Notes: a model not told the origin generated them from the sequence alone. 64,000 nucleotides of DNA from Rhodomicrobium vannielii ATCC 17100 (GCF_000166055.1 NC_014664.1:2449501-2513500); one strand, 5' to 3'. Positions 41,764-52,423 are shown, numbered from the stretch's first letter. Numbers and translations: made by a program.

Positions 41764-43920
41764 TTACAACGGCGCCCGGCGCGCGCGACCCTGTGGAGCC
41801 GCCAGAGGGGGCGGCCCGGTCGGTGCGGCCTCTGCGTCGGACACCTCGCGGCGGCGGAACGGATTGCGCGCCGGCACGTTCGAAAGCCCGATGGCGTCGG
41901 CTGTGTGCTGGATGAATTCGGGCGGCAGGCCGGTCCCGGGCAGCGGCTTCGCCATCAGCCCCTCATGCGCCTTCAGCATGACCTGCTTCCAGATTTCGGC
42001 CGGAAGCGAGCCGCCCGTGACGCCGCGCATGGGACTTGCGTTGTCGTTGCCCATCCACACGCCGCCGACCCATTGCGCCGTGTAGCCGATGAACCACGCA
42101 TCCTTGTATTTCTGCGATGTCCCAGTCTTGCCCGCAGCCGGATAGAGGTCGAGCGAGGCCGCCATCGCCGTTCCGCCCGCGACGACGGAGTTCATCATGT
42201 CGTTCATGGCGGAGATGGCGCGCGGAGACACGATGCGCGGCGGCGGCGCCTTGGAGCGCTCGAACAGCACGCGGCCCTGATCGTCGCGAATGCGCTCCAC
42301 GATCTCCGGCACGACCGAGAAGCCGCCGTTGGCGAAGACCGCGAAGCCGGAGGTCATTTCGAGGAGCGTTGTTTCGGAGGTGCCGAGCGCCATGGTGAGG
42401 CCGACATTCTTCGCCGACAGCACGCCGAGGCGGTTCGCGACTTCCACCACGCGGTCGGTGCCGACAGCCTTCGCGAGGCGCACAGCGGCCATGTTGCTCG
42501 AATGCGTGAGCGCCTGCCGCAGCGTGATTTCGCCGCGATAGGTATTGCCGAAATTCGAGGGCTTCCAGCCGTCGACCTCGATGGGCGCATCCTCGATCTT
42601 CGTGTCCGGCGTCCAGCCTGCCTCGACGGCGGCGAGGTAGATGAACGGCTTGAAAGCCGAGCCCGGCTGCCGCATAGCCCGAACGGCGCGGTTGAACTGG
42701 CTTTCCGCGTGATTGCGCCCGCCGATCATGGCGCGGATCGCGCCGTCCGGCGTCATCAGCAGCACGCCCGCCTCGGTTGCGCGCGCGGTGCGGCCCTTGT
42801 TGCGGATGACATCCTCGACCGCCGTCCGCGCCGTAAGCTGGAGGCCCGCGTCGATGGTCGTCTCAACCACGAGGTTGCGATCCGTCTCGCCGGTCAGCAT
42901 GGGCGCGACTTCCGCCACCCAGTCCGCGACAAAGCCGAAGCCGGGCTTCGACGGCGGCACCTTGAGTTCGGCCGGATGGGCCAGCGCCTCGGCATATTGG
43001 TTGATGTCGATCTGGTCCGTCTCGGCGAGGATGCGCAGGATCTCCTTCGAGCGGTCGCGCGCGCGGTCCATGTTCGAGGTCGGCGAATAATAGGAGGGCG
43101 CCTTGATGAGCCCAGCGAGCAGCGCCGCTTCGCCGAGCGTCACGTCTTTCGGCTCCTTGCCGAAATAGGAATGCGTCGCCGCGCCTATGCCAAAATTGCC
43201 GCCGCCGAAATACACGCGGTTGAGATAGAATTCGAGGATCTGCTGCTTGGTGAACCGGCTTTCGAGCCAGATCGCGAGGATGAATTCCTCGGCCTTGCGG
43301 GTCCATGTGCGCTTCGGCTGAAGGAACAGGTTCTTCACGAGTTGTTGCGTGATGGTCGAGCCGCCCTGCACCACTTCGCCGGAACTCCAGTTCTTGCTCG
43401 CGGCGCGCGCCAGCCCGATGGGGTCGAGCCCGAAATGATAAAAGAAGCGCCGGTCCTCGGTCGCGAGCACGGCCTTGACGATGTTCGGCGGGATTTCGGC
43501 ATAGGGCACGTAGTTGCGCCGCATGCCGCGCTCGGCGATGAACTCGCCGCCGCGCGCAAGGATGGTGAGGTTCGGCGGCAGGCGAAGCACCATGGCCTGG
43601 CGCGGATCGGGAAGCACCGTGGCGTAATAGGTAACCACGGCCAACAGTGTGATCGCGCCCCATCCGACAGCGACGATCAACCACGGGATCAGTTGAAGGA
43701 GCGGGCGGTGTGCGCTGCGGCGCGGTTCGGCCAGCGGGGATTTGATGACGAGCCAGAAGGAAAAGGTGCGGATCGTAGTCCAGACGGCGGCGAACGCGGC
43801 GCGAACACTGAGCGCGAGCACGCGCCCGGCAAAGGCCGCCGCCGCGCGCGCATGATGACCTGCTGCCGCCCCGAAAGAAGCAGCACGCTCTTCGCCTTGG
43901 CCCACACGCCACTCGGCCAC
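41764..43920 (-). CDS. Penicillin-binding protein 1A, bifunctional class A
   Basis: The 718-residue enzyme polymerises and crosslinks peptidoglycan. A cytoplasmic basic N-terminus of about 70 residues precedes one membrane helix (about 75-100), the glycosyltransferase domain with ATEDRRFFYHFGLD and QGGSTITQQLVKN (about 150-200), and the transpeptidase with SxxK in GSAFKPF, SxN in HSSNMA and GKTGTSQ. It ends in a Pro/Arg-rich tail. The GTG at 43920 was kept as start; later starts in the long N-terminus are possible. It converges with the LDH2-family gene. Confidence 0.95.
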   Translation of the reverse strand: MAEWRVGQGEERAASFGAAAGHHARAAAAFAGRVLALSVRAAFAAVWTTIRTFSFWLVIKSPLAEPRRSAHRPLLQLIPWLIVAVGWGAITLLAVVTYYATVLPDPRQAMVLRLPPNLTILARGGEFIAERGMRRNYVPYAEIPPNIVKAVLATEDRRFFYHFGLDPIGLARAASKNWSSGEVVQGGSTITQQLVKNLFLQPKRTWTRKAEEFILAIWLESRFTKQQILEFYLNRVYFGGGNFGIGAATHSYFGKEPKDVTLGEAALLAGLIKAPSYYSPTSNMDRARDRSKEILRILAETDQIDINQYAEALAHPAELKVPPSKPGFGFVADWVAEVAPMLTGETDRNLVVETTIDAGLQLTARTAVEDVIRNKGRTARATEAGVLLMTPDGAIRAMIGGRNHAESQFNRAVRAMRQPGSAFKPFIYLAAVEAGWTPDTKIEDAPIEVDGWKPSNFGNTYRGEITLRQALTHSSNMAAVRLAKAVGTDRVVEVANRLGVLSAKNVGLTMALGTSETTLLEMTSGFAVFANGGFSVVPEIVERIRDDQGRVLFERSKAPPPRIVSPRAISAMNDMMNSVVAGGTAMAASLDLYPAAGKTGTSQKYKDAWFIGYTAQWVGGVWMGNDNASPMRGVTGGSLPAEIWKQVMLKAHEGLMAKPLPGTGLPPEFIQHTADAIGLSNVPARNPFRRREVSDAEAAPTGPPPLAAPQGRARRAPL

Positions 43921-44204
43921 GCAACGCCCTCACAAACGCCCACATAACGCGCGCCGGAGAACCGGACGCGACCACCCACGCTGCCCACGCGGATAGTTTT
44001 ATGAAAGTTATGCGTGTGTGATTAAGGGCGCGTTAAGGGGAGCGGCGAGCGCACCAGTTCGCAACCGCCCCGGCGACTCGATCGCCGGCCAAGCCGGAGC
44101 AGCGCGAAGGATCGGCCCGCGCGCTGAGAATTTTGAATGGTGCATGTTACCGCGCGAACGCCGCGAAAGGCTGCCGGCGCGCCGACGAAGACAGTGCGCG
44201 CGGC

Positions 44205-45590
44205 TTACGCCGTCAGCGTACCGTCCGCGCCCTCGATGAGAATGCCGTCGTTGCCGAAGGTCGAACCGTCGTCTGCGCGCGGCTTGTCGGGACGGCCGAC
44301 GCTCGTATAGGCGAAGCCCGCATCCCGCGCGAGGTCGGCGCGGTAGATGTTGCGAAGGTCCACCAGCACATCGCCGCTCATTTTTTCCTTGAGCGCGGGC
44401 AAGCTGACGGCGCGGAACTCATTCCACTCGGTGAGAACCACGGCGGCGGCGGCGCCCTCGGCTGCTTCGAGCACGCTCTGGCACCAGACGAGGCCCGGCA
44501 GCAACGGCTCGGCCTGATGGCGGCCCTGCGGATCGTAGACGCGCACCGTCGCGCCGCGTTCCTGAAGCATCGGCAGAATCACGAGGCTCGGTGCATCGCG
44601 CATGTCGTCGGTGTTCTGCTTGAAGGTGACGCCGAGCACGGCCACCGTCTTGCCCACAACATCGCCGCCGAGCGCGCGGATCACACGGTGCGCCATGGCG
44701 ATCTTGCGCTCGTTGTTCACCTTCTCGACCTGCTCGACGAGCGTCAGCGGCGAGCGAGCCTCGCGCGCGGTGCGGGCGAGCGCGGACACGTCCTTCGGGA
44801 AGCAGGAGCCGCCATAGCCCGGCCCCGGATGGAGAAACTTGTCCCCGATGCGGCGGTCAGAGCCGATGGCGCTGGCGACCTGCTGCACGTTCGCGCCGAC
44901 CTCTTCGCACAGATCGGAAATTTCATTGATGAAGCTGATCTTCATGGCGAGGAACGCATTCGCCGCATATTTCGCAAGCTCGGCGCTTTCGCGGCTGACG
45001 AACATCACGGGCGCGCTGCGCAGGCGGAGTGGCTCGTAAAGGCGGTCCAGAACCTCGCGTGCGCGGTTGTCGTCTACGCCGACGAGCACGCGGTCGGGGT
45101 GCATGAAGTCCTGAATGGCCGAGCCTTCGCGCAGGAACTCGGGGTTCGAGCAGATGGCGAAATCGGCGTCCGGGCGGAGGCGGCGCATGCGGCGCTCGAT
45201 CTCGCGGCTCGTGCCCACGGGCACGGTCGATTTCGTGGTGATGACCGTGAAGCCCGTCAAATGCGGGGCGATTTCCTCGACCGCCTGATACACATAGGAG
45301 AGATCCGCGTAGCCGTCGCCGCGTCGCATCGGCGTGCCCACCGCGAGGAAGATGAGATCGGCCTCGCGCGCCACTTCGGCCAGCTCCGAGGTGAAGCGCA
45401 GGCGACCGGAGCGCACATTCTTTTCGACGAGCACATCAAGGCCCGGCTCGTAGATCGGAATCTCGCCGCCGTTCAGCTTGTCCAGCTTCGAGGCGTCCTT
45501 CTCGACGCAGGTCACGTCCCAGCCGAATTCTGAAAAACAGGCGGCGGAGACAAGGCCGACATATCCGGCACCGATCATGCAAATGTTCAC
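44205..45590 (-). CDS. ugd: UDP-glucose 6-dehydrogenase
   Basis: Ugd oxidises UDP-glucose to UDP-glucuronate for exopolysaccharide or lipid A/LPS decoration. The 461-residue protein has the N-terminal Rossmann motif ICMIGAGYVGL, the FLAVGTPMRRGDGYADLSYV region, the catalytic Cys in GYGGSCFPKD (about 258), and a C-terminal UDP-binding domain with GVTFKQNTDDMRDAPSL. The GTG at 45590 is the first codon consistent with homology and follows GAGAGCC. It is monocistronic between PBP1A and a divergent GST gene; no other polysaccharide genes are near. Confidence 0.95.
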   Translation of the reverse strand: MNICMIGAGYVGLVSAACFSEFGWDVTCVEKDASKLDKLNGGEIPIYEPGLDVLVEKNVRSGRLRFTSELAEVAREADLIFLAVGTPMRRGDGYADLSYVYQAVEEIAPHLTGFTVITTKSTVPVGTSREIERRMRRLRPDADFAICSNPEFLREGSAIQDFMHPDRVLVGVDDNRAREVLDRLYEPLRLRSAPVMFVSRESAELAKYAANAFLAMKISFINEISDLCEEVGANVQQVASAIGSDRRIGDKFLHPGPGYGGSCFPKDVSALARTAREARSPLTLVEQVEKVNNERKIAMAHRVIRALGGDVVGKTVAVLGVTFKQNTDDMRDAPSLVILPMLQERGATVRVYDPQGRHQAEPLLPGLVWCQSVLEAAEGAAAAVVLTEWNEFRAVSLPALKEKMSGDVLVDLRNIYRADLARDAGFAYTSVGRPDKPRADDGSTFGNDGILIEGADGTLTA

Positions 45591-45857
45591 GGCGAGGCTC
45601 TCTCTATGTGCGGGATCCGCACACTGTTGCGGTTTGTGAAACCTGGCAGTTGGCAGCATTCCACTTTAGGGGAATAATTTTTGCACCTTTTAGACGCTCA
45701 CGGCAGCCACCGCAATCGCCAGCGCACAGCTACCTCCCCGTTTGCATGGCTATCCACCGGTTGCATAGCTTTTTTCGATGATCATTTGGGACGCTTCGCC
45801 GCTTGCCTCGATCCCGCGCTTCGGGATTTATATGAGAAAAGCTCGGAGGGCCGTCAG

Positions 45858-46523
45858 GTGCATAACGAAATCGTTCTCGTGATCGGAAACAAGGCGTGGT
45901 CGTCCTGGAGCCTGCGCCCGTGGCTTGCGGCAAAGGTTGCGGGAATTCCGTTCCGCGAGGAGCATGTTCAACTTCGGCAGCCCGACAGCGCGGCGCAGAT
46001 CGCGCGGCATTCGCCCTCGGCCCGCGTGCCCGTGCTGAAGCGTGGCGCGCTCACCGTGTGGGACAGCCTCGCCATCTGCGAATATCTTGCGGAAATATCC
46101 GCGCATGTGAAGCTCTGGCCGGACGATCCGGCGGCGCGCGCGGTTGCACGGTCGGTCGCGGCCGAGATACATTCGAGTTTCCACGCGCTGCGGAAGGAGC
46201 TTTCGATGGACTTCCACGCGCGCTTTAATCGCGTCGAGCCATCGGATGCGGCGAAGGCCGACATCGCGCGCATCGTCGCTGTGTGGCGGGATACACGCAA
46301 GGCCTATGACGCGGGCGGCCCGTTCCTGTTCGGCGCGTTCTCGGTCGCGGATGCGATGTACGCACCAGTTGCGACACGTTTTCGCACCTACGGCATCGAC
46401 CTCGCTGCCTTCGGCGACGACGGCACGGCCGCGGCCTATGCGCACGAAGTGCTCAGCCTGCCCGCGATGCACGACTGGGGCCAAGGCGCGGCACGCGAGG
46501 GGATCGCGGGCGGGGCGGCGTAG
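45858..46523 (+). CDS. Glutathione S-transferase family protein
   Basis: The 221-residue protein has a GST N-terminal domain starting IVLVIGNKAWSSWSLRPWLAAKVAGIPF, in which the Ser-rich SSWS motif supplies the likely catalytic serine as in zeta-like or YfcF-like GSTs, with cis-Pro in ARVPVLKRG and DSLAICEYLAE for glutathione binding. GTG 45858 follows GGAGGGCC; the longer frame to 45681 is unsupported. It is unrelated in detail to the GST at 24704. The substrate is unknown. Confidence 0.85.
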   Translation: MHNEIVLVIGNKAWSSWSLRPWLAAKVAGIPFREEHVQLRQPDSAAQIARHSPSARVPVLKRGALTVWDSLAICEYLAEISAHVKLWPDDPAARAVARSVAAEIHSSFHALRKELSMDFHARFNRVEPSDAAKADIARIVAVWRDTRKAYDAGGPFLFGAFSVADAMYAPVATRFRTYGIDLAAFGDDGTAAAYAHEVLSLPAMHDWGQGAAREGIAGGAA

Positions 46524-46542
46524 GCTGCAACCACCGTGCGCC

Positions 46543-47451
46543 TTAAGTGATCAAGGTGACGAAGTCCTCGCGCTTGTAGCCCTGGAAAAACAACAGCGTC
46601 GTCAGCTCGGTATGGAGCACCTGCGCGTCGGCCTCCGCTGCAACGACGGGCTTCGCATGATAGGCGACGCCAAGCCCCGCCGCCTTCAGCATGGAAAGGT
46701 CGTTCGCGCCGTCGCCGACCGCGATAACGTCTTCCGGCGAAAGCCCGTTCGCGGCGACTTCGTCGTTCAACGCCGCAAGCTTGGCCTCGCGGCCGAGGAT
46801 CGGCTCCTCGACGCCCGCGAGCTTGCCCTCTTCCCAGATGAACTGGTTGGCGCGGTTCTTCGCGAAGCCCGCCATGCCGCCGACCGCGCGCGTGAAATAG
46901 GTGAAGCCGCCCGAAACGAGCACGGTATGCCCGCGATGCGCGTTCATCGTCTCGACCAGCGCCTGCGCGCCGCGATTGAGCGTGATGCGTTCGGCGAGTA
47001 CGCGCGAAAGCTCGGTCTTCGGCATGCCCCGAAGCAGCGCAATGCGCTCGCGCAGCGCGTCCGCGAAATCGAGTTCGCCCCGCATGGCCCGCTCCGTCAG
47101 CGCCGCGATCTGCGGCTTGATGCCCGCAAAATCGGCCATTTCGTCGAGGCATTCCTGCGCGATGATCGTCGAGTCCATGTCCGCGATCAGCATGCGCTTC
47201 CTGCGGCCCTGCGCTGGTTGTACGCAGAAATCCACCGGCGCGTCGCCAAGCGAAGCAGCGACCGTTCCCTTCAGGTCTGCGGCGGCAACCTTTTCTTCCG
47301 GCGCAAGCGTCAGGATAAGATCCAGCGCCTCGCCTTCGGACAGCCAGCCGAATTCGAGATCGCCATTCAGGTCGCGTTGCAGTTGCGCGGAGAGACCGAG
47401 GAGGAGATCCTTCGATTCGGGCGCGGCGGTGAGTGTGATGGCAATGTCCAT
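46543..47451 (-). CDS. serB: Phosphoserine phosphatase
   Basis: SerB hydrolyses O-phosphoserine in the last step of serine synthesis. The 302-residue protein has an N-terminal ACT-like regulatory region (about 1-75), the HAD motif DMDST (Asp91 nucleophile), motif II in VLVSGGFTYF, and motif III/IV AVGDGANDLSML (about 243). It resembles SerB of Rhizobiales in length. miaA diverges from it with a 128-base shared promoter region. Confidence 0.95.
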   Translation of the reverse strand: MDIAITLTAAPESKDLLLGLSAQLQRDLNGDLEFGWLSEGEALDLILTLAPEEKVAAADLKGTVAASLGDAPVDFCVQPAQGRRKRMLIADMDSTIIAQECLDEMADFAGIKPQIAALTERAMRGELDFADALRERIALLRGMPKTELSRVLAERITLNRGAQALVETMNAHRGHTVLVSGGFTYFTRAVGGMAGFAKNRANQFIWEEGKLAGVEEPILGREAKLAALNDEVAANGLSPEDVIAVGDGANDLSMLKAAGLGVAYHAKPVVAAEADAQVLHTELTTLLFFQGYKREDFVTLIT

Positions 47452-47579
47452 GGGGAGACTGGCTTGATCCGGGTTTTATGTGCAGGTGCGAAAAGAATGC
47501 GCTCTTCATATCGCAGGCGGAACCCGCGCCGCAAGCGCACGTTTGCCGCTCGCTTCTCCGGCGGCTTCAAGGCTTCGCG

Positions 47580-48530
47580 ATGACCGACGAAAAACCGAAA
47601 GCGGTTCTCATCATCGGCGCGACGGCAAGCGGCAAGTCGGCGCTGGCGCTCGATGTCGCGGAGCGGTTCGGCGGCGTGATCATCAACGCCGATTCGATGC
47701 AGGTCTACGCCGAGCTTCGCATCATCACGAACCGTCCTACGCCTGCGGAGGAGGCGCGCGCGCCGCACCGGCTTTACGGGTTTCGCCCGGCGCGGGAACC
47801 CTATTCGACGGCGCTTTGGCTCGCTGATGTCGCACGCGAGGTCGCGGACGCCGAAGCGCGCGGTCTGTTGCCGGTGATCGTCGGCGGCACGGGGCTTTAT
47901 TTCAAGGCGCTGACCGAGGGGCTTTCCACCATCCCCGAAATCCCCGCAGAAATTCGCGCACATTATAGACTGCGGGCCGAGACGGAACCGGCGGAGGCGC
48001 TCCACGCCGAGCTTTCCCGCCGCGACGCCGCCACAGCCGCGACCATCCGCCCGAGCGATCCGCAGCGCATCGCCCGCGCGCTTGAAGTGCTGGAGGCCAC
48101 CGGTCGCCCGCTCGCAGACTGGCATGCGCAGAAGGAGCCGCCGCTTCTTTCGGCGGCGGACGCGCTGCCGGTCGTGGTGGAGATCGACCGCGCCGCGCTT
48201 TACCGTCGCTGCGACGAAAGGTTCGACCGCATGATCGAGGCAGGCGCTATCGAGGAGGCGCGGGCCATCGATGCGTTGCACCTCGATGCAGCTCTCCCCG
48301 CTATGCGCGCGGTCGGGCTGCCGCCATTGATCGCCTTCGCGCGCGGCGAAGTTTCGCTCGGCGACGCGGCCGAACGCGCGAAGACCGCAACGCGAAATTA
48401 TGCGAAGCGGCAGCTTACATGGATCAGGAATAATTTTATTTCGCGTAATGACTGTTTTACGAAAGAAATGCAAGGAACAAAAAGTGAAATCAATCTGTTT
48501 GTCCGAAAACGCTTGACCGCTTTTCACTAA
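47580..48530 (+). CDS. miaA: tRNA dimethylallyltransferase
   Basis: MiaA isopentenylates A37 of tRNAs that read UNN codons. The 316-residue protein has the P-loop GATASGKSAL (about 12-21), DSMQVYAELRIITNRPTPAE, VGGTGLYFKALTEG and the C-terminal RNYAKRQLTWIRN. After that the last 30 or so residues (FISRNDCFTKEMQGTKSEINLFVRK and on) are encoded by markedly AT-rich DNA and do not look like the usual MiaA tail; this stretch may double as promoter for ilvI. ATG 47580 follows homology. Confidence 0.93.
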   Translation: MTDEKPKAVLIIGATASGKSALALDVAERFGGVIINADSMQVYAELRIITNRPTPAEEARAPHRLYGFRPAREPYSTALWLADVAREVADAEARGLLPVIVGGTGLYFKALTEGLSTIPEIPAEIRAHYRLRAETEPAEALHAELSRRDAATAATIRPSDPQRIARALEVLEATGRPLADWHAQKEPPLLSAADALPVVVEIDRAALYRRCDERFDRMIEAGAIEEARAIDALHLDAALPAMRAVGLPPLIAFARGEVSLGDAAERAKTATRNYAKRQLTWIRNNFISRNDCFTKEMQGTKSEINLFVRKRLTAFH

Positions 48531-48597
48531 GGGATTAGCGCAGTCCGAACAGAAGCGTGGTTGCCGTCACGTTAACAACAGCATGGACAGGCAGAAG

Positions 48598-48632
48598 CGC
48601 CCGAGAGCCTCGGTTCTCGCGGCGGTTTTTTT
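48598..48632 (+). terminator. Terminator/attenuator hairpin in the ilvI leader
   Basis: CGCCCGAGAGC (48598-48608) pairs with GTTCTCG-c-GGCG (48613-48624) with one bulged C, followed by G and seven T residues. An alternative hairpin CCGAG-AGC-CTCGG (48601-48613) uses the same left arm, so the two exclude each other. It is 68 bases after miaA and 78 before ilvI: either the miaA terminator or an ilvI attenuator. Confidence 0.7.
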
Positions 48633-48709
48633 GTCCGATGCGTCCGTGTACGGCGCGCGATTTTGAAGGTGGGGCGGTCGCAAAGGCCGCGTTTGACTGG
48701 AGTTTTTCT

Positions 48710-50473
48710 ATGGCACGCGCGATGACGGGCGCAGAAATTGTTCTGCAAGCCCTCGCCGATCAGGGCGTCGAACACATTTTCGGCTATCCGGGCGGCGCCG
48801 TACTTCCGATTTACGACGAGATTTTCAAGCAGAACGGCATCAAGCACTTCCTCGTGCGGCATGAGCAGGGCGCGACACACGCGGCCGAAGGTTACGCGCG
48901 CTCGTCCGGCAAGGTCGGCGTCGTGCTCGTCACCTCCGGCCCCGGCGCAACGAACGCCGTTACTGGCCTCGCCGACGCGCTCATGGATTCCATTCCGCTC
49001 GTCTGCATCACGGGTCAGGTCGGCACCCCCCTCATCGGCTCGGACGCCTTCCAGGAATGCGACACGGTCGGCATCACGCGCCCCTGCACAAAGCACAATT
49101 ACCTCGTCAAGGACGTGAGCGACCTCGCACGCATCCTGCATGAGGCGTTCTACGTCGCGCAGAATGGCCGTCCCGGCCCGGTCGTCATCGACATTCCGAA
49201 GGACGTCCAGTTCGCGAAGGGCACCTATATCGGCCCGAACAAGGTCGTTCACAAAACCTACCGCCCGCAGGTGAAGGGCAGTCCGCAGGCGATCCGCGAC
49301 GCCGTGGACCTGATCGCCAGCGCGAAGAAGCCGATCTTCTACACGGGCGGCGGCGTCATCAACTCCGGCCCGGCGGCCTCGAAGCTCCTGCGCGAGTTCG
49401 TGGACACCACCGGCTTCCCGATCACGTCCACGCTGATGGGTCTCGGCGCCTATCCCGCTTCGTCGAAGCAATGGCTCGGCATGCTCGGCATGCACGGCAC
49501 CTACGAAGCCAACATGGCGATGCATGATTGCGATGTGATGATCTGCGTCGGCGCGCGATTCGACGACCGCATCACCGGGCGACTGAACGCGTTCGCGCCG
49601 AACTCGAAGAAGATCCACATCGACATCGACCCGTCGTCGATCTCGAAGACCGTGCGCGCCGACATCCCGATCATCGGCGATTGCGGTTACGTGCTCGAAG
49701 AGATGCTGCGCGTCTGGCGTTCGCGCGCGCCCCAGATCGACAAGAAGGCGATCAAGGCGTGGTGGACGTCGATCGATGGTTGGCGCTCGCGCGATTGCCT
49801 CAAATACAAGACGCGCGATGACGTGATCATGCCGCAATACGCCATCCAGCGGCTTTACGAACTCACGAAGAACCGCGACACTTACATCACGACCGAGGTC
49901 GGCCAGCATCAGATGTGGGCCGCGCAGTTCTATCGCTTCGACGAGCCGAACCACTGGATGACGAGCGGCGGCCTCGGCACGATGGGCTACGGCCTGCCGG
50001 CGGCGGTCGGCGTGCAGGTCGCGCACCCGGAAAGCCTCGTCATCGACATCGCGGGCGAGTCTTCGGTGATGATGACGATGCAGGAGATGTCTACGGCGGC
50101 ACAGTACGGCCTGCCGATCAAGATCTTCATCCTGAATAACGAATATATGGGCATGGTGCGTCAGTGGCAGGAACTGATGCATGGCGGGCGCTATTCGCAG
50201 TCCTACGCGGAAGCGCTGCCGGACTTCGTGAAACTCGCGGAGGCGTATCACGGCGTCGGCCTGCGCTGCGAGAAGCCCGACGAACTCGACGACATGATCA
50301 TCGAGATGATCAATACGCCGAAGCCGGTGCTGTTCGATTGCCGCGTGTCGAAACTCGCCAACTGCTTCCCGATGATTCCGTCGGGCGAGGCGCACAACAA
50401 CATGCTGTTCGGCGACGAACTCGCCAGTGAAGACATTGAACTCGCCTTCTCGAAGGGCAAGGCGCTCGTCTAA
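48710..50473 (+). CDS. ilvI: Acetolactate synthase, large (catalytic) subunit
   Basis: Acetohydroxyacid synthase makes acetolactate and acetohydroxybutyrate, the first common step to valine, leucine and isoleucine. The 587-residue protein has the ThDP-activating Glu52 (RHEQGATHAAEGYA), the quinone-like FAD domain in the middle, and the ThDP/Mg site DIAGESSVMMTMQEM to ILNNEYMGMVRQWQ; here Glu replaces the usual Asp of the GDG motif. ATG 48710 follows ACTGGAG; the frame continues upstream into the leader but homology starts here. ilvH follows 71 bases later. Confidence 0.95.
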   Translation: MARAMTGAEIVLQALADQGVEHIFGYPGGAVLPIYDEIFKQNGIKHFLVRHEQGATHAAEGYARSSGKVGVVLVTSGPGATNAVTGLADALMDSIPLVCITGQVGTPLIGSDAFQECDTVGITRPCTKHNYLVKDVSDLARILHEAFYVAQNGRPGPVVIDIPKDVQFAKGTYIGPNKVVHKTYRPQVKGSPQAIRDAVDLIASAKKPIFYTGGGVINSGPAASKLLREFVDTTGFPITSTLMGLGAYPASSKQWLGMLGMHGTYEANMAMHDCDVMICVGARFDDRITGRLNAFAPNSKKIHIDIDPSSISKTVRADIPIIGDCGYVLEEMLRVWRSRAPQIDKKAIKAWWTSIDGWRSRDCLKYKTRDDVIMPQYAIQRLYELTKNRDTYITTEVGQHQMWAAQFYRFDEPNHWMTSGGLGTMGYGLPAAVGVQVAHPESLVIDIAGESSVMMTMQEMSTAAQYGLPIKIFILNNEYMGMVRQWQELMHGGRYSQSYAEALPDFVKLAEAYHGVGLRCEKPDELDDMIIEMINTPKPVLFDCRVSKLANCFPMIPSGEAHNNMLFGDELASEDIELAFSKGKALV

Positions 50474-50544
50474 AGCGGTGCGTCGGGCTTCCGGCTTCAC
50501 CGCCGCGAGGCCCGCCGACGCGGCCCAAAGTAAGGTGGCATACA

Positions 50545-51093
50545 ATGAACAAGATGGAATGGGGTCCGGCGATGCCCTTGGCAGATCCGCAGGAGCGAAT
50601 TGAGCGGCATACGATTTCGGTGCTCGTCGACAACGAGCCGGGCGTTCTCGCGCGTGTCATCGGCCTGTTCGCCGGGCGCGGCTACAACATCGACAGCCTG
50701 ACGGTGACCGAGGTCAGCCGCGAGGCTGGCGCATCGCGCATCACCATCGTCACTACGGGTTCGGTCGAGATCATCGACCAGATCAAGAGCCAGCTCGGCC
50801 GGCTCGTGCCGGTGCACGGCGTGACCGACCTCACCGTCAAGGGCGATCCCATCGAGCGCGAGCTTGCGCTCGTCAAGGTGGCCGGAAAGGGTGACAAGCG
50901 CGTCGAGAGCCTGCGCCTCGCCGAAGCCTTCCGCGCCAAGGTGGTGGATGCGACGGTCGATCATTTCGTTTTCGAGATCACGGGCAAGGTGTCGAAGATC
51001 GACACGTTCATCGGCCTCATGAAGCCGCTCGGCCTCGTCGAGATCGCGCGAACGGGCGTCGCCGCCATCTCGCGCGGCCCCGAGGGCATGTAG
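50545..51093 (+). CDS. ilvH: Acetolactate synthase, small (regulatory) subunit
   Basis: This 182-residue subunit stimulates the catalytic subunit and confers feedback inhibition by valine. It has an N-terminal ACT domain, RHTISVLVDNEPGVLARVIGLFAGRGYNIDSLTV (about 21-54), with the valine-site residues, ITIVTTGSVEIIDQI, and a C-terminal second ACT-like domain from about residue 95. The N-terminal 20 residues are longer than in enteric IlvH, as in other Rhizobiales. It follows ilvI in the same direction and precedes ilvC by about 195 bases. Confidence 0.95.
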   Translation: MNKMEWGPAMPLADPQERIERHTISVLVDNEPGVLARVIGLFAGRGYNIDSLTVTEVSREAGASRITIVTTGSVEIIDQIKSQLGRLVPVHGVTDLTVKGDPIERELALVKVAGKGDKRVESLRLAEAFRAKVVDATVDHFVFEITGKVSKIDTFIGLMKPLGLVEIARTGVAAISRGPEGM

Positions 51094-51168
51094 CGAAAGC
51101 AGGTTAGCTTCGCGCAAACTCGCCGCTGCGGAGGATCGTGTCCGCAAAATCGAGGGAAGTTCGATTGA

Positions 51169-52308
<1,140 letters not shown>

Positions 52309-52324
52309 AATGGAAGCCTGTGTC

Positions 52325-52347
52325 ACCCGCGTTCGTTGAACGCGGGT
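52325..52347. repeat. Perfect hairpin after ilvC
   Basis: ACCCGCGTTC-gtt-GAACGCGGGT is a perfect 10-bp stem with a three-base loop, 16 bases past the ilvC stop. It has no T-run and probably protects the 3' end or assists the terminator downstream. Confidence 0.6.
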
Positions 52348-52423
52348 CGATCCCGTTCCGCCTTCCGATAGCAACACATCGCCCGGACGGAAAAAATGCA
52401 CCGAGGCCGGATGCGAAACGACA

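Noticed and set aside
41722-43947. 741-codon plus-strand open frame
   Set aside because: Arginine- and histidine-rich shadow of the PBP1A gene on the opposite strand; no domain recognisable.
48572-50545. 657-codon minus-strand open frame
   Set aside because: Antisense of ilvI, which shows all expected motifs; the shadow is rich in Arg, His and Asp with no family.
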